Origin: Solimonas fluminis
GTDB taxonomy: Bacteria; Pseudomonadota; Gammaproteobacteria; Nevskiales; Nevskiaceae
Reading direction: 5' to 3'
Assembly: GCF_002930645.1 (NCBI RefSeq)
Contig: NZ_PSNW01000003.1
Coordinates: 186,001 to 250,000 of the forward strand
DNA length: 64,000 nucleotides
Of the stretch, positions 49,683 to 56,429 are shown piece after piece. Numbering within the stretch: position 1 is the first letter of the stretch; each line of letters begins with the position of its first letter. The notes under the pieces were generated by a model. It was not told where the DNA came from. It did not search any database and saw nothing but the letters and a program-made list of their open reading frames with translations. A program made the position numbers and the translations under genes.

Positions 49683-50777
49683 TTACTTCCGGATCAATTC
49701 GTCCCCGAGAGGAAACTTTCTCTTTTCCTTCTTCGAGTTTAGCCCGTCTTTCATACGATGGACATCAACGTGGGGAAGTTCATAAATCTTGCCGTATTTC
49801 TGCCCCCCATCCAAATAGTACTTCCGGCCGCTCTTCGGATGAAAATAAGATCCAATCCCTGCCGATGGATCAAGCCCCTTCTTCGAGAAATCGCGCCCCG
49901 TCAGAAGCTGGTCTATGTCAGGAAAGGTCTTTCCGTAAAAAGGATTCTCCCCCAACCCCCTCCTGACAGGGAGATCACGCGGCAGTCCAAATTCGTCCAT
50001 GCCCGCTCGGTAGGATCGATATTCTTCCGAGTTGAGCATCGTGTTGTTGTCCGGGCGTTGATGCCTTTTGGCCTTTAGCCTAGAAAGTTCCATGCGGGAA
50101 GCGGGGTCGCCCGCTCCAAAAGCGTGATTCGGTCTTTTTGGAGGGCACTGCAGCTTCCTGGCATCCGGCAGCACGCGTGCCAAGGTGTCGGCAATGAACC
50201 GTTGCCAGTCCAATTCACCTTTCACCGAGCTCCGCAAGTCTGGCGCGCTCCCGTCTTCTTTCCTTGCGGATCGAGTGATGTCATTGGGAATTCGCCACCC
50301 GCTTCCGACAAGGAGTGCCGCCGAGGCTGCCAGTGCTGGATTGCCCGTAGAAGCTCCAGCATTCTCCGCAGCCAACATCGAGATTCCGCCACGCAGACCC
50401 TCCTCGACCGCTTGGCGTGAGCCATCGCGCAGGCCGAAGATTGCAGCCGATCCACCCCGACCGAAGGCGAATGCTGCCCGATCCGCCCCGGAACCCGAGT
50501 CCACCGGCCCCATCAAGGCACCGGTCCGCGACAGCTGGCGGGCGATCCAATCTCCGCTACCAATGACCTGCGAACGATCCAGCAGATCAGGCATGAGGTC
50601 CTGCCGGCCCATCAGGCCTACGGCCGTGCCGTACCCCGCCAGACCCAGGTCCGCAACATTGGCCACGGTATCCACCGGCAGGCCAAACAAATCCGCGGAA
50701 AGGCCGCGCTGCACGCCTGCCAGGCCGGATACGCCAACACCTTGAAGGCGGGTTGGAGCCTTGTTGTCTTGAGGCAT
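49683..50777 (-). CDS. Virion-type polymorphic toxin paired with Imm32
   Basis: From the ATG at 50777 the protein is 364 aa. Residues 1 to about 180 are Gly/Ala-rich with TRLQGVGVSGLAG (9-21) and SGDWIARQLSRTG (about 90), echoing the motifs of the 590-aa Zeta-like toxin; this half resembles phage-encoded virion-associated proteins. The C-terminal about 150 residues are charged and AT-rich in DNA: GLPRDLPVRRGLGENPFYGK, SYFHPKSGRKYYLDGGQKYG, KIYELPHVDVHRMKDG, KRKFPLGDELIRK. Such a C-terminus next to Imm32 suggests a toxin, possibly a nuclease; the family name is uncertain. Confidence 0.78.
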   Translation of the reverse strand: MPQDNKAPTRLQGVGVSGLAGVQRGLSADLFGLPVDTVANVADLGLAGYGTAVGLMGRQDLMPDLLDRSQVIGSGDWIARQLSRTGALMGPVDSGSGADRAAFAFGRGGSAAIFGLRDGSRQAVEEGLRGGISMLAAENAGASTGNPALAASAALLVGSGWRIPNDITRSARKEDGSAPDLRSSVKGELDWQRFIADTLARVLPDARKLQCPPKRPNHAFGAGDPASRMELSRLKAKRHQRPDNNTMLNSEEYRSYRAGMDEFGLPRDLPVRRGLGENPFYGKTFPDIDQLLTGRDFSKKGLDPSAGIGSYFHPKSGRKYYLDGGQKYGKIYELPHVDVHRMKDGLNSKKEKRKFPLGDELIRK

Positions 50778-50802
50778 GGTGAGGTCTTGTAGAAAGCCCA
50801 AG

Positions 50803-50826
50803 AAAAAAGCCCCGGCTTCCCGGGGC
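50803..50826 (-). terminator. Rho-independent terminator between the capsid block and the toxin
   Basis: On the minus strand GCCCCGG-GAAG-CCGGGGC forms a 7-bp GC stem followed by TTTTTTCT. It lies between the 43-aa gene and the toxin start, so the toxin-Imm32 pair is flanked by terminators on both sides (this one and 49373-49397). Confidence 0.82.
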
Positions 50827-50845
50827 CTCGTTACCGCTGTACCGC

Positions 50846-50977
50846 TTACTTCTTCTGGTGCGAGCCGGTCTCGCACCAGGCCTTGCGGCCACCGCCCTTC
50901 TTGCGCGTGCCGTCCGGCGTGGCGCCGGGTTGGGTGTAGGGGTTCACCGGCTTGGCGAGCTTTTCCTTGCAGTTCAT
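50846..50977 (-). CDS. Very small basic protein after the capsid gene
   Basis: An AAGGAA site precedes the ATG; the 43-aa product (MNCKEKLAKPVNPYTQPGAT then PDGTRKKGGGRKAWCETGSH) is basic and ends HQKK. It sits just downstream of the capsid gene in the same direction. Perhaps a small head-associated protein; unrecognised. Confidence 0.55.
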   Translation of the reverse strand: MNCKEKLAKPVNPYTQPGATPDGTRKKGGGRKAWCETGSHQKK

Positions 50978-51045
50978 TTGGGTTCCTTGGGTTGATGGAT
51001 TCAATACTGCGCAGGATGAGAGAGTTACAGACACCCTCTCCCCTG

Positions 51046-51071
51046 CCCCTCTCCCGCTTGCGGGAGAGGGG
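51046..51071. repeat. Perfect 12-bp hairpin, CCCTCTCCC-type extragenic repeat
   Basis: CCCCTCTCCCGC-TT-GCGGGAGAGGGG is a perfect palindrome 13 bases beyond the capsid gene stop. Related CCTCTCCC/GGGAGAGG hairpins occur at 36160-36180, 58918-58945 and twice in 60918-61045, all in gaps of the prophage. They might stabilise or process the late mRNA. Confidence 0.8.
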
Positions 51072-51084
51072 ATTTACAGCGGGC

Positions 51085-52038
51085 TTACAGTGCCGACAGG
51101 TCCGGCGTGACGCGGCCCAGGGCCAGGTAGCGCGGCTCCACCACCTTGTAGCCGTAGACCGCCAGGCCGCGGATGGCGGAAGCGAACTTGGTCTGCAGGC
51201 GGATGACCTCGGCGTTGATGAACTGGTTGGCCCAGGTCACTCCGTCCTTGTGGCCGGCGACGATGGGGGTGACGTTCAGCGCCGCGTCGGTGTAGTCGGC
51301 GAGCTGGTTGGACTCGTAGATCGTCAGGCCGTCGATGGTGCCCAGGCGGCCGTTGCGCAGCGTGCCCTCGGCGTCGCCGGTGATGAGCGCCGACTTCACG
51401 TCCGTGTTCTTCAGGATGGTGCAGAACCAGGCCGGCAGCACGACCCAGCGGCCGACCTTGGAGACGCCCTGCTCGGTCAGCGCCTGGTTCATGCGCATCA
51501 GGAACTTGATGGCGTTGTCGGCGTCGATCACCACCGGCGCGCCGACGGCGCCCAGGTCGATGGCGCCGGACTTCTTGCCGGCGCTGGCGCCCTGGTTGTC
51601 GGCGTGGATGTCCAGGATGATGTCGGACAGGAACTCCGCGTCCTGCTTGAGGACGACCTGCTCGGCGGCGTCCTCGGCGTACATGTCCATCAGGCCCATG
51701 TCGCTCTGGATGCGGTCGACGTCGTCCAGCACCACGGCGTAGTACTTGCCGCGGTTGAGCTCCAGCTCGGTGGCGCTCTCCTCCGGCGTCTCGTAGGCGA
51801 TGTCCAGGTTCTTCTGGTAGTCGCCCACCGAGACGTCCGGCGTGCGGCGGATGATCACCTTGTCGCCCAGGCGGGTGACTTCACCCTCCCAGTCGTTGCT
51901 GGTGATCTCGCCGCAGACGGTCATGTCGTAGTGCTTGACGGTGGCCTTCTGCGAGAACAGCGTCGGGATGTACTTCGACGTGCCCGCGCCGTTGGCGGAA
52001 AGATTCGGGTAGGTGCCCGAGATCGGCATGTTTGCCAT
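51085..52038 (-). CDS. Major capsid protein
   Basis: The 317-aa protein (MANMPISGTYPNLSANGAGT ... QKATVKHYDMTVCGEITSND) matches the pattern of podovirus major capsid proteins of the P22-coat-like group: DWEGEVTRLGDKVIIRRTPD near 65-85, VLDDVDRIQSDMGLMDMYAE near 120 and VLPAWFCTILKNTDVKSALI near 210. Family and size fit an HK97-fold capsid subunit. It follows the scaffold gene by about 165 bases, the normal order. Confidence 0.88.
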   Translation of the reverse strand: MANMPISGTYPNLSANGAGTSKYIPTLFSQKATVKHYDMTVCGEITSNDWEGEVTRLGDKVIIRRTPDVSVGDYQKNLDIAYETPEESATELELNRGKYYAVVLDDVDRIQSDMGLMDMYAEDAAEQVVLKQDAEFLSDIILDIHADNQGASAGKKSGAIDLGAVGAPVVIDADNAIKFLMRMNQALTEQGVSKVGRWVVLPAWFCTILKNTDVKSALITGDAEGTLRNGRLGTIDGLTIYESNQLADYTDAALNVTPIVAGHKDGVTWANQFINAEVIRLQTKFASAIRGLAVYGYKVVEPRYLALGRVTPDLSAL

Positions 52039-52100
52039 GTGTGTTGGTCCTTGTATGGGTTGGGTATTGAAACTCGATGGGCTAGGCGCCCCTGGCGGTC

Positions 52101-52190
52101 CGTTCGTGCTGAGCTTGTCGAAGCACGAGCAGACCGCCGTGACGGCCGGCCGGGCATCCGTTCACCCTTCGACACGCTCAGGGCGAACGG
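52101..52190. repeat. REP-like inverted pair between scaffold and capsid genes
   Basis: CGTTCGTGCTGAGCTTGTCG (52101 on) and CACCCTTCGACACGCTCAGG (from 52163) are inverted copies of the same GAGC-TGTCGAAG core found at 1928-2015 and 58746-58778. Because the same repeat is found in host DNA, the prophage has either acquired host repeats after integration or carries them itself. The rest of the gap holds no gene. Confidence 0.7.
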
Positions 52191-52203
52191 ATGGGATGGA
52201 CCT

Positions 52204-53181
52204 TCAGGCGATCCTGCCGGCCATGTACGCCTCGTCGATGCGCTGCTGCATCGCGGCCTGCTCCTGCGCGCGGCCACGGTAGCGGCCCCGCGCCACGTCG
52301 GCCTGGAACTGGCGGATCTGCGCCTGGCTCATGGCGGGGCGCGGATCGGGCGGCGGGTTGCCGCCGTCGGGCGAGCCGTCCGGCAGCAGGCGCTTGCTCG
52401 GGTCGCGCACACCGGGGCGGGCGCCCTGGCCGCGCAGGTAGTCGCGGAAGACGCGGGCCACGCGGCCGGCATCGCGGCGCTGCTCCAGGCGGTACAGCAG
52501 GGCCTGGCGCTCTTCGCCGGTGGCCTCGTCGTGTTCCGCCAGGTAGGCCAGGAAGCGCGGGTCGGCATTGACCTGCTCCCATTCCGGCACCTGCCGCGCC
52601 AGTTCGGCGATGAAGCCGTCATAGGCGCCCTGCTGCTGGCTGCGCTGCGTCTGCGCCACGCGCTCGCGGGTGTCCTCCAGCTCCTGGCGCAGCGGCGCCA
52701 GCGAGGACTCCATCGCGTTCTGGAGCTGCGGCTGCAGCGTGCGCTGCGCGGCGCGCAGCACCGCCCGCAGGTGGTCCTCGCCGTAGTGCTCGATCTGCTC
52801 GGCGCTGAAGTGCTGTGCCAGGTCCAGGCCCGCCAGCGGATCGCGGCCGGCGTCGATCTGCCCCTGCAGGCCGGCCAGTTGCCGCTGCATCTGCTGCAGT
52901 TGCGCCGCCTGGTCCTGCTGCTCGCGCGCGCGCTCCTCGCGCTCCTTGCGCAGCACGCCCTCCGTGGTGCGGAAGCGCGCGTGCCAGTAGTCCGGCGTGG
53001 AGCCCGGGTCCGGCAGTGCCGCCTCGGCGGCCGGCTCGTCCGCGGGCGCCACCGCTGGCACCGGCTCCACCTCGGGAGCGGGTGCCGCTGCGGGGTCCGG
53101 GCCGGGCTGGGCCAGCTGCGCCTCCAGTTCATTGGCGGCGGCGATCTGCTTCTGGATATTCCTCGGGTAACGTCGGCTCAT
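52204..53181 (-). CDS. Phage scaffolding protein
   Basis: From the ATG at 53181 the product is 325 aa, acidic and Gln/Ala/Pro-rich, with a Pro-rich acidic N-terminal segment (about 20-65). A long predicted coiled coil follows (about 80-200: EGVLRKEREERAREQQDQAA, QLQQMQRQLAGLQGQIDAGR, LRQELEDTRERVAQTQRSQQ), then a C-terminal helix. This, directly before the capsid gene, is the typical scaffold. It would assemble inside the prohead and be released. Confidence 0.85.
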   Translation of the reverse strand: MSRRYPRNIQKQIAAANELEAQLAQPGPDPAAAPAPEVEPVPAVAPADEPAAEAALPDPGSTPDYWHARFRTTEGVLRKEREERAREQQDQAAQLQQMQRQLAGLQGQIDAGRDPLAGLDLAQHFSAEQIEHYGEDHLRAVLRAAQRTLQPQLQNAMESSLAPLRQELEDTRERVAQTQRSQQQGAYDGFIAELARQVPEWEQVNADPRFLAYLAEHDEATGEERQALLYRLEQRRDAGRVARVFRDYLRGQGARPGVRDPSKRLLPDGSPDGGNPPPDPRPAMSQAQIRQFQADVARGRYRGRAQEQAAMQQRIDEAYMAGRIA

Positions 53182-53255
53182 CGGGTTTTCTCCACGCCGC
53201 GACGCGCCGGGGCCCGGGACGGGTCGGCGGTGGGGCGTTGGTGGTGGGTGGAAAC

Positions 53256-53283
53256 AAAAAAAGCCCGGCGATGGCCGGGCTTT
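53256..53283 (-). terminator. Rho-independent terminator before the scaffold gene
   Basis: On the minus strand AAAGCCCGGC-CATC-GCCGGGCTTT is a strong stem followed by a T-rich run (TTTTTTGTTT). It lies between the MAPEG/NTF2-like genes and the scaffold gene, closing the inserted cargo block. Confidence 0.87.
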
Positions 53284-53396
53284 GGCGAGCTGCGGACGCA
53301 AGCTCTCTGGGAACTATTTTACGCGGGTGTCGGGGCGGCTCATAACGGAGTTCCGTATTTCTTCAGCCCCGCTCCCGATGGCGGGATGCTTCCGCC

Positions 53397-53798
53397 CTAC
53401 GGGGTGCGCGGCTTCATCGCCTGCAGCATGGCGGCCATCTTCTCGTGGATCAGGTTGATGGCCTTGAGCGGGCGCAGCATCACCTTGAAGTCGATGACCT
53501 GTCCGGCTTCGTTCCAGCGGATCATGTCCACGCCGTTGACGCGGATGCCGTCCAGCTCCAGCTCGAACTCCAGCACCGCGTCGCGGTCCACGCGGACCTC
53601 GCGAACGTAGCGGAACGTCTCGTTGCCGAACACGGCGAAGGCGGCGGCGAGGTACATCTTCGTCAGCGCCTTGCCGGCCTGGGGCGTGTGCACCACCGGC
53701 GAGTGGAATACCGCATCCTCGGCCAGCAGGGCATCCAGGCCCTTCACGTCCTTCTGCTTCATCAGCCGGTGCCAGGTTTCGATCGGATCGGGGTGCAT
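53397..53798 (-). CDS. NTF2/SnoaL-like protein (cargo gene)
   Basis: The 133-aa product has the ketosteroid-isomerase/SnoaL pattern: PIETWHRLMKQKDVKGLDAL, EDAVFHSPVVHTPQAGKALT, FKVMLRPLKAINLIHEKMAA. Genes of this type are metabolic or stress-related and not part of phage structure. It starts 9 bases after the MAPEG gene, so both form one insertion between the immunity island and the scaffold gene. Confidence 0.85.
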   Translation of the reverse strand: MHPDPIETWHRLMKQKDVKGLDALLAEDAVFHSPVVHTPQAGKALTKMYLAAAFAVFGNETFRYVREVRVDRDAVLEFELELDGIRVNGVDMIRWNEAGQVIDFKVMLRPLKAINLIHEKMAAMLQAMKPRTP

Positions 53799-53807
53799 GG
53801 GAATCTC

Positions 53808-54206
53808 CTAGTTCAGGGAATGCAGGACGATCAGCGCCCAGAGCCCCAGCACGGCCAGGAAGTTGATCGTGAAGACCAGGCCGCGGAGCCGGATGTTGGT
53901 GGTGAGGATCTGCACCAGGCTGTGCAGCACGCGCCCGGCGACGAAGACCCAGGCCAGCGGCAAGGCCAGATTGCCGGGGGCCGACTGCATCAGGATCAGG
54001 CAGGCCGCGTAGAAGAACAGCGGCCACTCGAACTGGTTGGAGAGGTTGGCGCTGATGCGGGGCTCCACCGCCGCCCAGGGATTGCTGCCGTCAGACCGGC
54101 GGCCGATGCCCCAGATCTTCGGCGCCCTGGCCACGGTCAGCAGCACGTACAGGAAAGCCGCCAGCGCCACCTGGGCGGCCATGGGGATGATCAGGGGGTG
54201 TGACAT
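53808..54206 (-). CDS. MAPEG-family membrane protein (cargo gene)
   Basis: The 132-aa protein has four hydrophobic segments and the MAPEG pattern: NPWAAVEPRISANLSNQFEW, AWVFVAGRVLHSLVQILTTN and LRGLVFTINFLAVLGLWALI. MAPEG enzymes use glutathione in eicosanoid or detoxification chemistry; bacterial members are mostly uncharacterised. Its place inside a phage late region is unusual and marks acquired cargo. Confidence 0.87.
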   Translation of the reverse strand: MSHPLIIPMAAQVALAAFLYVLLTVARAPKIWGIGRRSDGSNPWAAVEPRISANLSNQFEWPLFFYAACLILMQSAPGNLALPLAWVFVAGRVLHSLVQILTTNIRLRGLVFTINFLAVLGLWALIVLHSLN

Positions 54207-54270
54207 GGATACGTTCGCCTCTGGTGAATGGCTCTTACATGAAAGCTACTTGGCACACCTCACTGATGCT

Positions 54271-54293
54271 CGTGGGCTAAAGCCCACCCTACG
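54271..54293. repeat. GTAGGGTGGGCTTTAGCCCACG-type repeat element
   Basis: CGTGGGCTAAAGCCCACCCT is a palindromic element that ends right where the truncated immunity-gene fragment begins. Copies or half-copies recur at 54654-54731, 54952-54979 and 55283-55361, always in gaps. Confidence 0.75.
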
Positions 54294-54298
54294 CTTAC

Positions 54299-54376
54299 TG
54301 CCCTGATGAACTGAGAAATGTCCCAGTCCCTCACAAAAACAACACCTTCACCGAAGTGAATGCCGCTGGTAGCCAT
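54299..54376 (-). pseudogene. Truncated N-terminal fragment of an immunity-type gene
   Basis: The ATG at 54376 starts MATSGIHFGEGVVFVRDWDI-SQFIR, almost the same as residues 1-25 of the intact protein at 56008-56358 (MATSGIHFGEGVVLVRDWDV). About 86% of bases match over roughly 95 positions, then similarity stops exactly at the palindromic repeat 54271-54293. About 90 codons of the original are missing. Confidence 0.85.
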
Positions 54377-54397
54377 ATCGCTTTGCCGGCTTTCCGT

Positions 54398-54607
54398 CTA
54401 TGCCCCGCCTTCCCGCAGAGCCTGTCCGACACATTCCTCCCAATCCTCCCAAGCTGCGGGGTCAGCGGGAACACCATCACCCAAGAATTGCATGGCCCCC
54501 AACAAAGAGCCGATGTCGTCCGACTTCGTTAACTGATACTCCCGTTCCAGGAACAGGAACATCGCCTTGTAGGCTTCTTTTTTGGACAACTTTATCTGAT
54601 CGTTCAT
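54398..54607 (-). CDS. Small immunity-type protein
   Basis: The 69-aa protein (MNDQIKLSKKEAYKAMFLFL, LTKSDDIGSLLGAMQFLGDG, ADPAAWEDWEECVG) matches a widespread small acidic family that I associate with polymorphic-toxin immunity loci; no formal family name is certain. The upstream leader (AGAAAGACCAGGGTG on the coding strand) closely resembles the leader of the gene at 56008, so the cassettes share a 5' flank. A GTG at 54616 could also be the start. Confidence 0.68.
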   Translation of the reverse strand: MNDQIKLSKKEAYKAMFLFLEREYQLTKSDDIGSLLGAMQFLGDGVPADPAAWEDWEECVGQALREGGA

Positions 54608-54653
54608 CACTTCCACCCTGGTCTTTCTGAGGAAGCCAATCCCGTTACAGCAA

Positions 54654-54731
54654 GCGTAGGGCGGGCTTTAGCCCGCGCGGCTAATGGGGCGGAGAATACT
54701 AAGCGTGGGCTACCACCTACCCTACACTTGC
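54654..54731. repeat. Composite GTAGGGCGGGC repeat, copy A
   Basis: AGCGTAGGGCGGGCTTTAGC... runs for about 78 bases as two palindromes separated by CTAATGGGGCGGAGAATACT. It is nearly the same as copy B at 55283-55361. The interval 54608-55025, about 420 bases, holds this repeat, another at 54952-54979 and a terminator, but no gene I can support. Confidence 0.8.
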
Positions 54732-54951
54732 TGGTATCCAGGCCCGAGTGGATCGAGGCATGCAGCGATGATGCCAGTGTTGGGAGAGTTCGCGACAGGC
54801 GGGTCGAGGACCCGCCCTACTCGGGCTACCGCTTCAACCACCGCGACGAAGACCTGAAACCCTTGCTGTATCAGCTTCTCAGCCACATCAGCACCCGCGA
54901 GATTCAGTCCATTTTGGTCCGGAATTAGGGGGAATTACCTTTGAGAATACA

Positions 54952-54979
54952 AGCGTGGGCTAAACCCACCCTACGCTCG
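54952..54979. repeat. GTAGGGTGGG-type palindromic repeat
   Basis: AAGCGTGGGCTAAACCCACC then CTACGCTC is another single copy of the element listed at 54271-54293, located just before the terminator of the 60-aa gene on the opposite reading. Confidence 0.7.
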
Positions 54980-54990
54980 CTGCATGCGCC

Positions 54991-55014
54991 AAAAAAAAAC
55001 CGCCATCAGGCGGG
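54991..55014 (-). terminator. Rho-independent terminator after the 60-aa gene
   Basis: On the minus strand CCGCC-TGAT-GGCGG is followed by nine T residues. It directly follows the small gene at 55026-55208, one of the clearest terminators in the window. Confidence 0.88.
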
Positions 55015-55025
55015 ATTCTTCGGGC

Positions 55026-55208
55026 TTACCAGATTTTACGCTTGGCAGGGTCGAGGTTAGCAATGAAAGACAAGTACTCCTTGTCATACTTCCTGAACGC
55101 TTCGTCCACGAGCTTTCCCGAACTATCACGGTACAGCTCTGCCCCCGAAGGCTTGATAGGTCGCTTCGTCGAGGCTTCCGCTTTCGAGTTCTTTTCGTAG
55201 GATTTCAT
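55026..55208 (-). CDS. Small basic protein in the immunity island
   Basis: The 60-aa product (MKSYEKNSKAEASTKRPIKP ... LYRDSSGKLVDEAFRKYDKE ... PAKRKIW) is Lys-rich and AT-rich in DNA, with its own strong terminator. It resembles loosely the 69-aa protein at 32423. It could be a DNA/RNA-binding antidote; no family recognised. Confidence 0.55.
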   Translation of the reverse strand: MKSYEKNSKAEASTKRPIKPSGAELYRDSSGKLVDEAFRKYDKEYLSFIANLDPAKRKIW

Positions 55209-55282
55209 TCAATTTCTCCTGAATATCATTATATCGAATCTCAGGCACTCGATCCATTTTGGTTAGATTATTGCCCGAGCAA

Positions 55283-55361
55283 GCGTAGGGCGGGCTTTAT
55301 CCCGCGCGGCTAATAGGGCGGAGAATACTAAGCGTGGGCTAAAGCCCACCTTACACCTGCT
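55283..55361. repeat. Composite GTAGGGCGGGC repeat, copy B
   Basis: This is nearly identical to 54654-54731 over about 78 bases (AGCGTAGGGCGGGCTTTATC..., then CTAATAGGGCGGAGAATACT, then a second palindrome). A further degenerate half-copy lies near 55400. Two long direct repeats flanking the 60-aa gene could allow its excision or duplication by recombination. Confidence 0.8.
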
Positions 55362-55486
55362 TCTGAATTGGCAGTTCACTGGGCAGATTATTTCAGGAAC
55401 ACCCTACGCTTTCTTATTCAGCCCCTTGCAGCGATGTGGGACGGCGGAATACAGGAATTCGCGACGGACATGGGCAGTGACTCGCT

Positions 55487-55921
55487 CTACACGGGCTGAT
55501 CAAGCTCGTCAAGAATCCGCAACGCCTTCTTGTACTTCTCCTGCCGCTTCAGATCTTTGTCAGTGACATCGCTTAGCCGTGTCAGATCCATGTTGTCCTT
55601 GAGATCTTCCACCTTCACCCTCCTCGCCAAAGGATTGGCTGCAAGTCTTTTTATGAAGCCCTCGTAGTCTTCGCCCTTGCGGCGAGTCAGGCAATCAACT
55701 GCACTAACCACCGACTCTGGGAAACCCAGGACGCGAAGATCCTGCAATGAAACATCCCCGTCTTCCACCACGTCATGCATAACGGCCGCCATCATTTCTG
55801 CGGCACTGCTCATGCGGAGCATCAGGCGCAGAGGATGAAGAATGTAGGGACTACCACCCTTGTCAATCTGCCCTTGATGCGCTTTGCAAGCCAAGGTGAT
55901 TGCTGCCTCGATGTTGCTCAT
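55487..55921 (-). CDS. HD-domain hydrolase related to RelA/SpoT hydrolases
   Basis: The ATG at 55921 follows AAGGTGA; 144 aa. The metal site of the RelA/SpoT (MESH1-like) hydrolase family is visible: AITLACKAHQGQIDKGGSPY ILHPLRL (first His), AAVMHDVVEDGDVSLQDL (HDxxED) and VKVEDLKDNMDLTRLSDVTD. Such small alarmone hydrolases remove pyrophosphate from (p)ppGpp-like nucleotides, and related ones neutralise toxic nucleotide synthetases. Its place among immunity-type genes suggests protection against a nucleotide-synthesising toxin, but it could be a general phage enzyme. Confidence 0.82.
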   Translation of the reverse strand: MSNIEAAITLACKAHQGQIDKGGSPYILHPLRLMLRMSSAAEMMAAVMHDVVEDGDVSLQDLRVLGFPESVVSAVDCLTRRKGEDYEGFIKRLAANPLARRVKVEDLKDNMDLTRLSDVTDKDLKRQEKYKKALRILDELDQPV

Positions 55922-56007
55922 TTTCACCTTTGAGCACTAGCTCACTTCGATTAAAGGAGCGTTGAGAATGCCAATCGTGGTAAAGCTCGCCCTGGTATTT
56001 CTTCTAA

Positions 56008-56358
56008 TCAATCGGCATTTCCCATAAGCCTCAGAACCTTATCAATGGTTTTCAAAACGGATTGATGATCGTATTTATCATTCGCATCCTGCTTCTTCAA
56101 CCAGCGCAAGTAATCTACGAACATGGTTTTTCGCTGAATTTCGGCCAAGGCTTCGTCCAACTCCATGTCTCGCACTCCTGGGGCAGAGCTATCAAAATCA
56201 TCCATCCACGCCAGGCAAGCATCCAGAAGCCATCCGGCTGTGCTTTCACGCTTCAGGTATTCCTCGCAATGGATGGCAACTGCCCTGATGAACTGGGATA
56301 CGTCCCAGTCCCTCACCAAAACAACACCTTCACCAAAGTGAATGCCACTGGTGGCCAT
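56008..56358 (-). CDS. Immunity-type protein (intact copy)
   Basis: I take the ATG at 56358, preceded by GGGAAGGCGAG; a GTG at 56415 would add 19 residues. The 116-aa protein (MATSGIHFGEGVVLVRDWDV, FIRAVAIHCEEYLKRESTAG, DYLRWLKKQDANDKYD) is acidic and helical and has a decayed partial copy at 54299-54376. Location after a toxin and a HEAT-like gene suggests an immunity cassette. No known family name. Confidence 0.68.
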   Translation of the reverse strand: MATSGIHFGEGVVLVRDWDVSQFIRAVAIHCEEYLKRESTAGWLLDACLAWMDDFDSSAPGVRDMELDEALAEIQRKTMFVDYLRWLKKQDANDKYDHQSVLKTIDKVLRLMGNAD

Positions 56359-56429
56359 CTCGCCTTCCCGGTTATCCATCCATTTGCAATCTGATCGTTT
56401 ACTACTTACTTTCACCTTGGTCTTTCTGA

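Noticed and set aside
54728-54928. 66-codon plus-strand frame in the repeat-rich gap
   Set aside because: No ribosome-binding site, opposite to all neighbours, and its start overlaps the repeat; no recognisable family.
54271-55361. Repeats considered as a CRISPR array
   Set aside because: Copies are irregularly spaced, palindromic and of unequal length, with no uniform spacers; no cas gene nearby.
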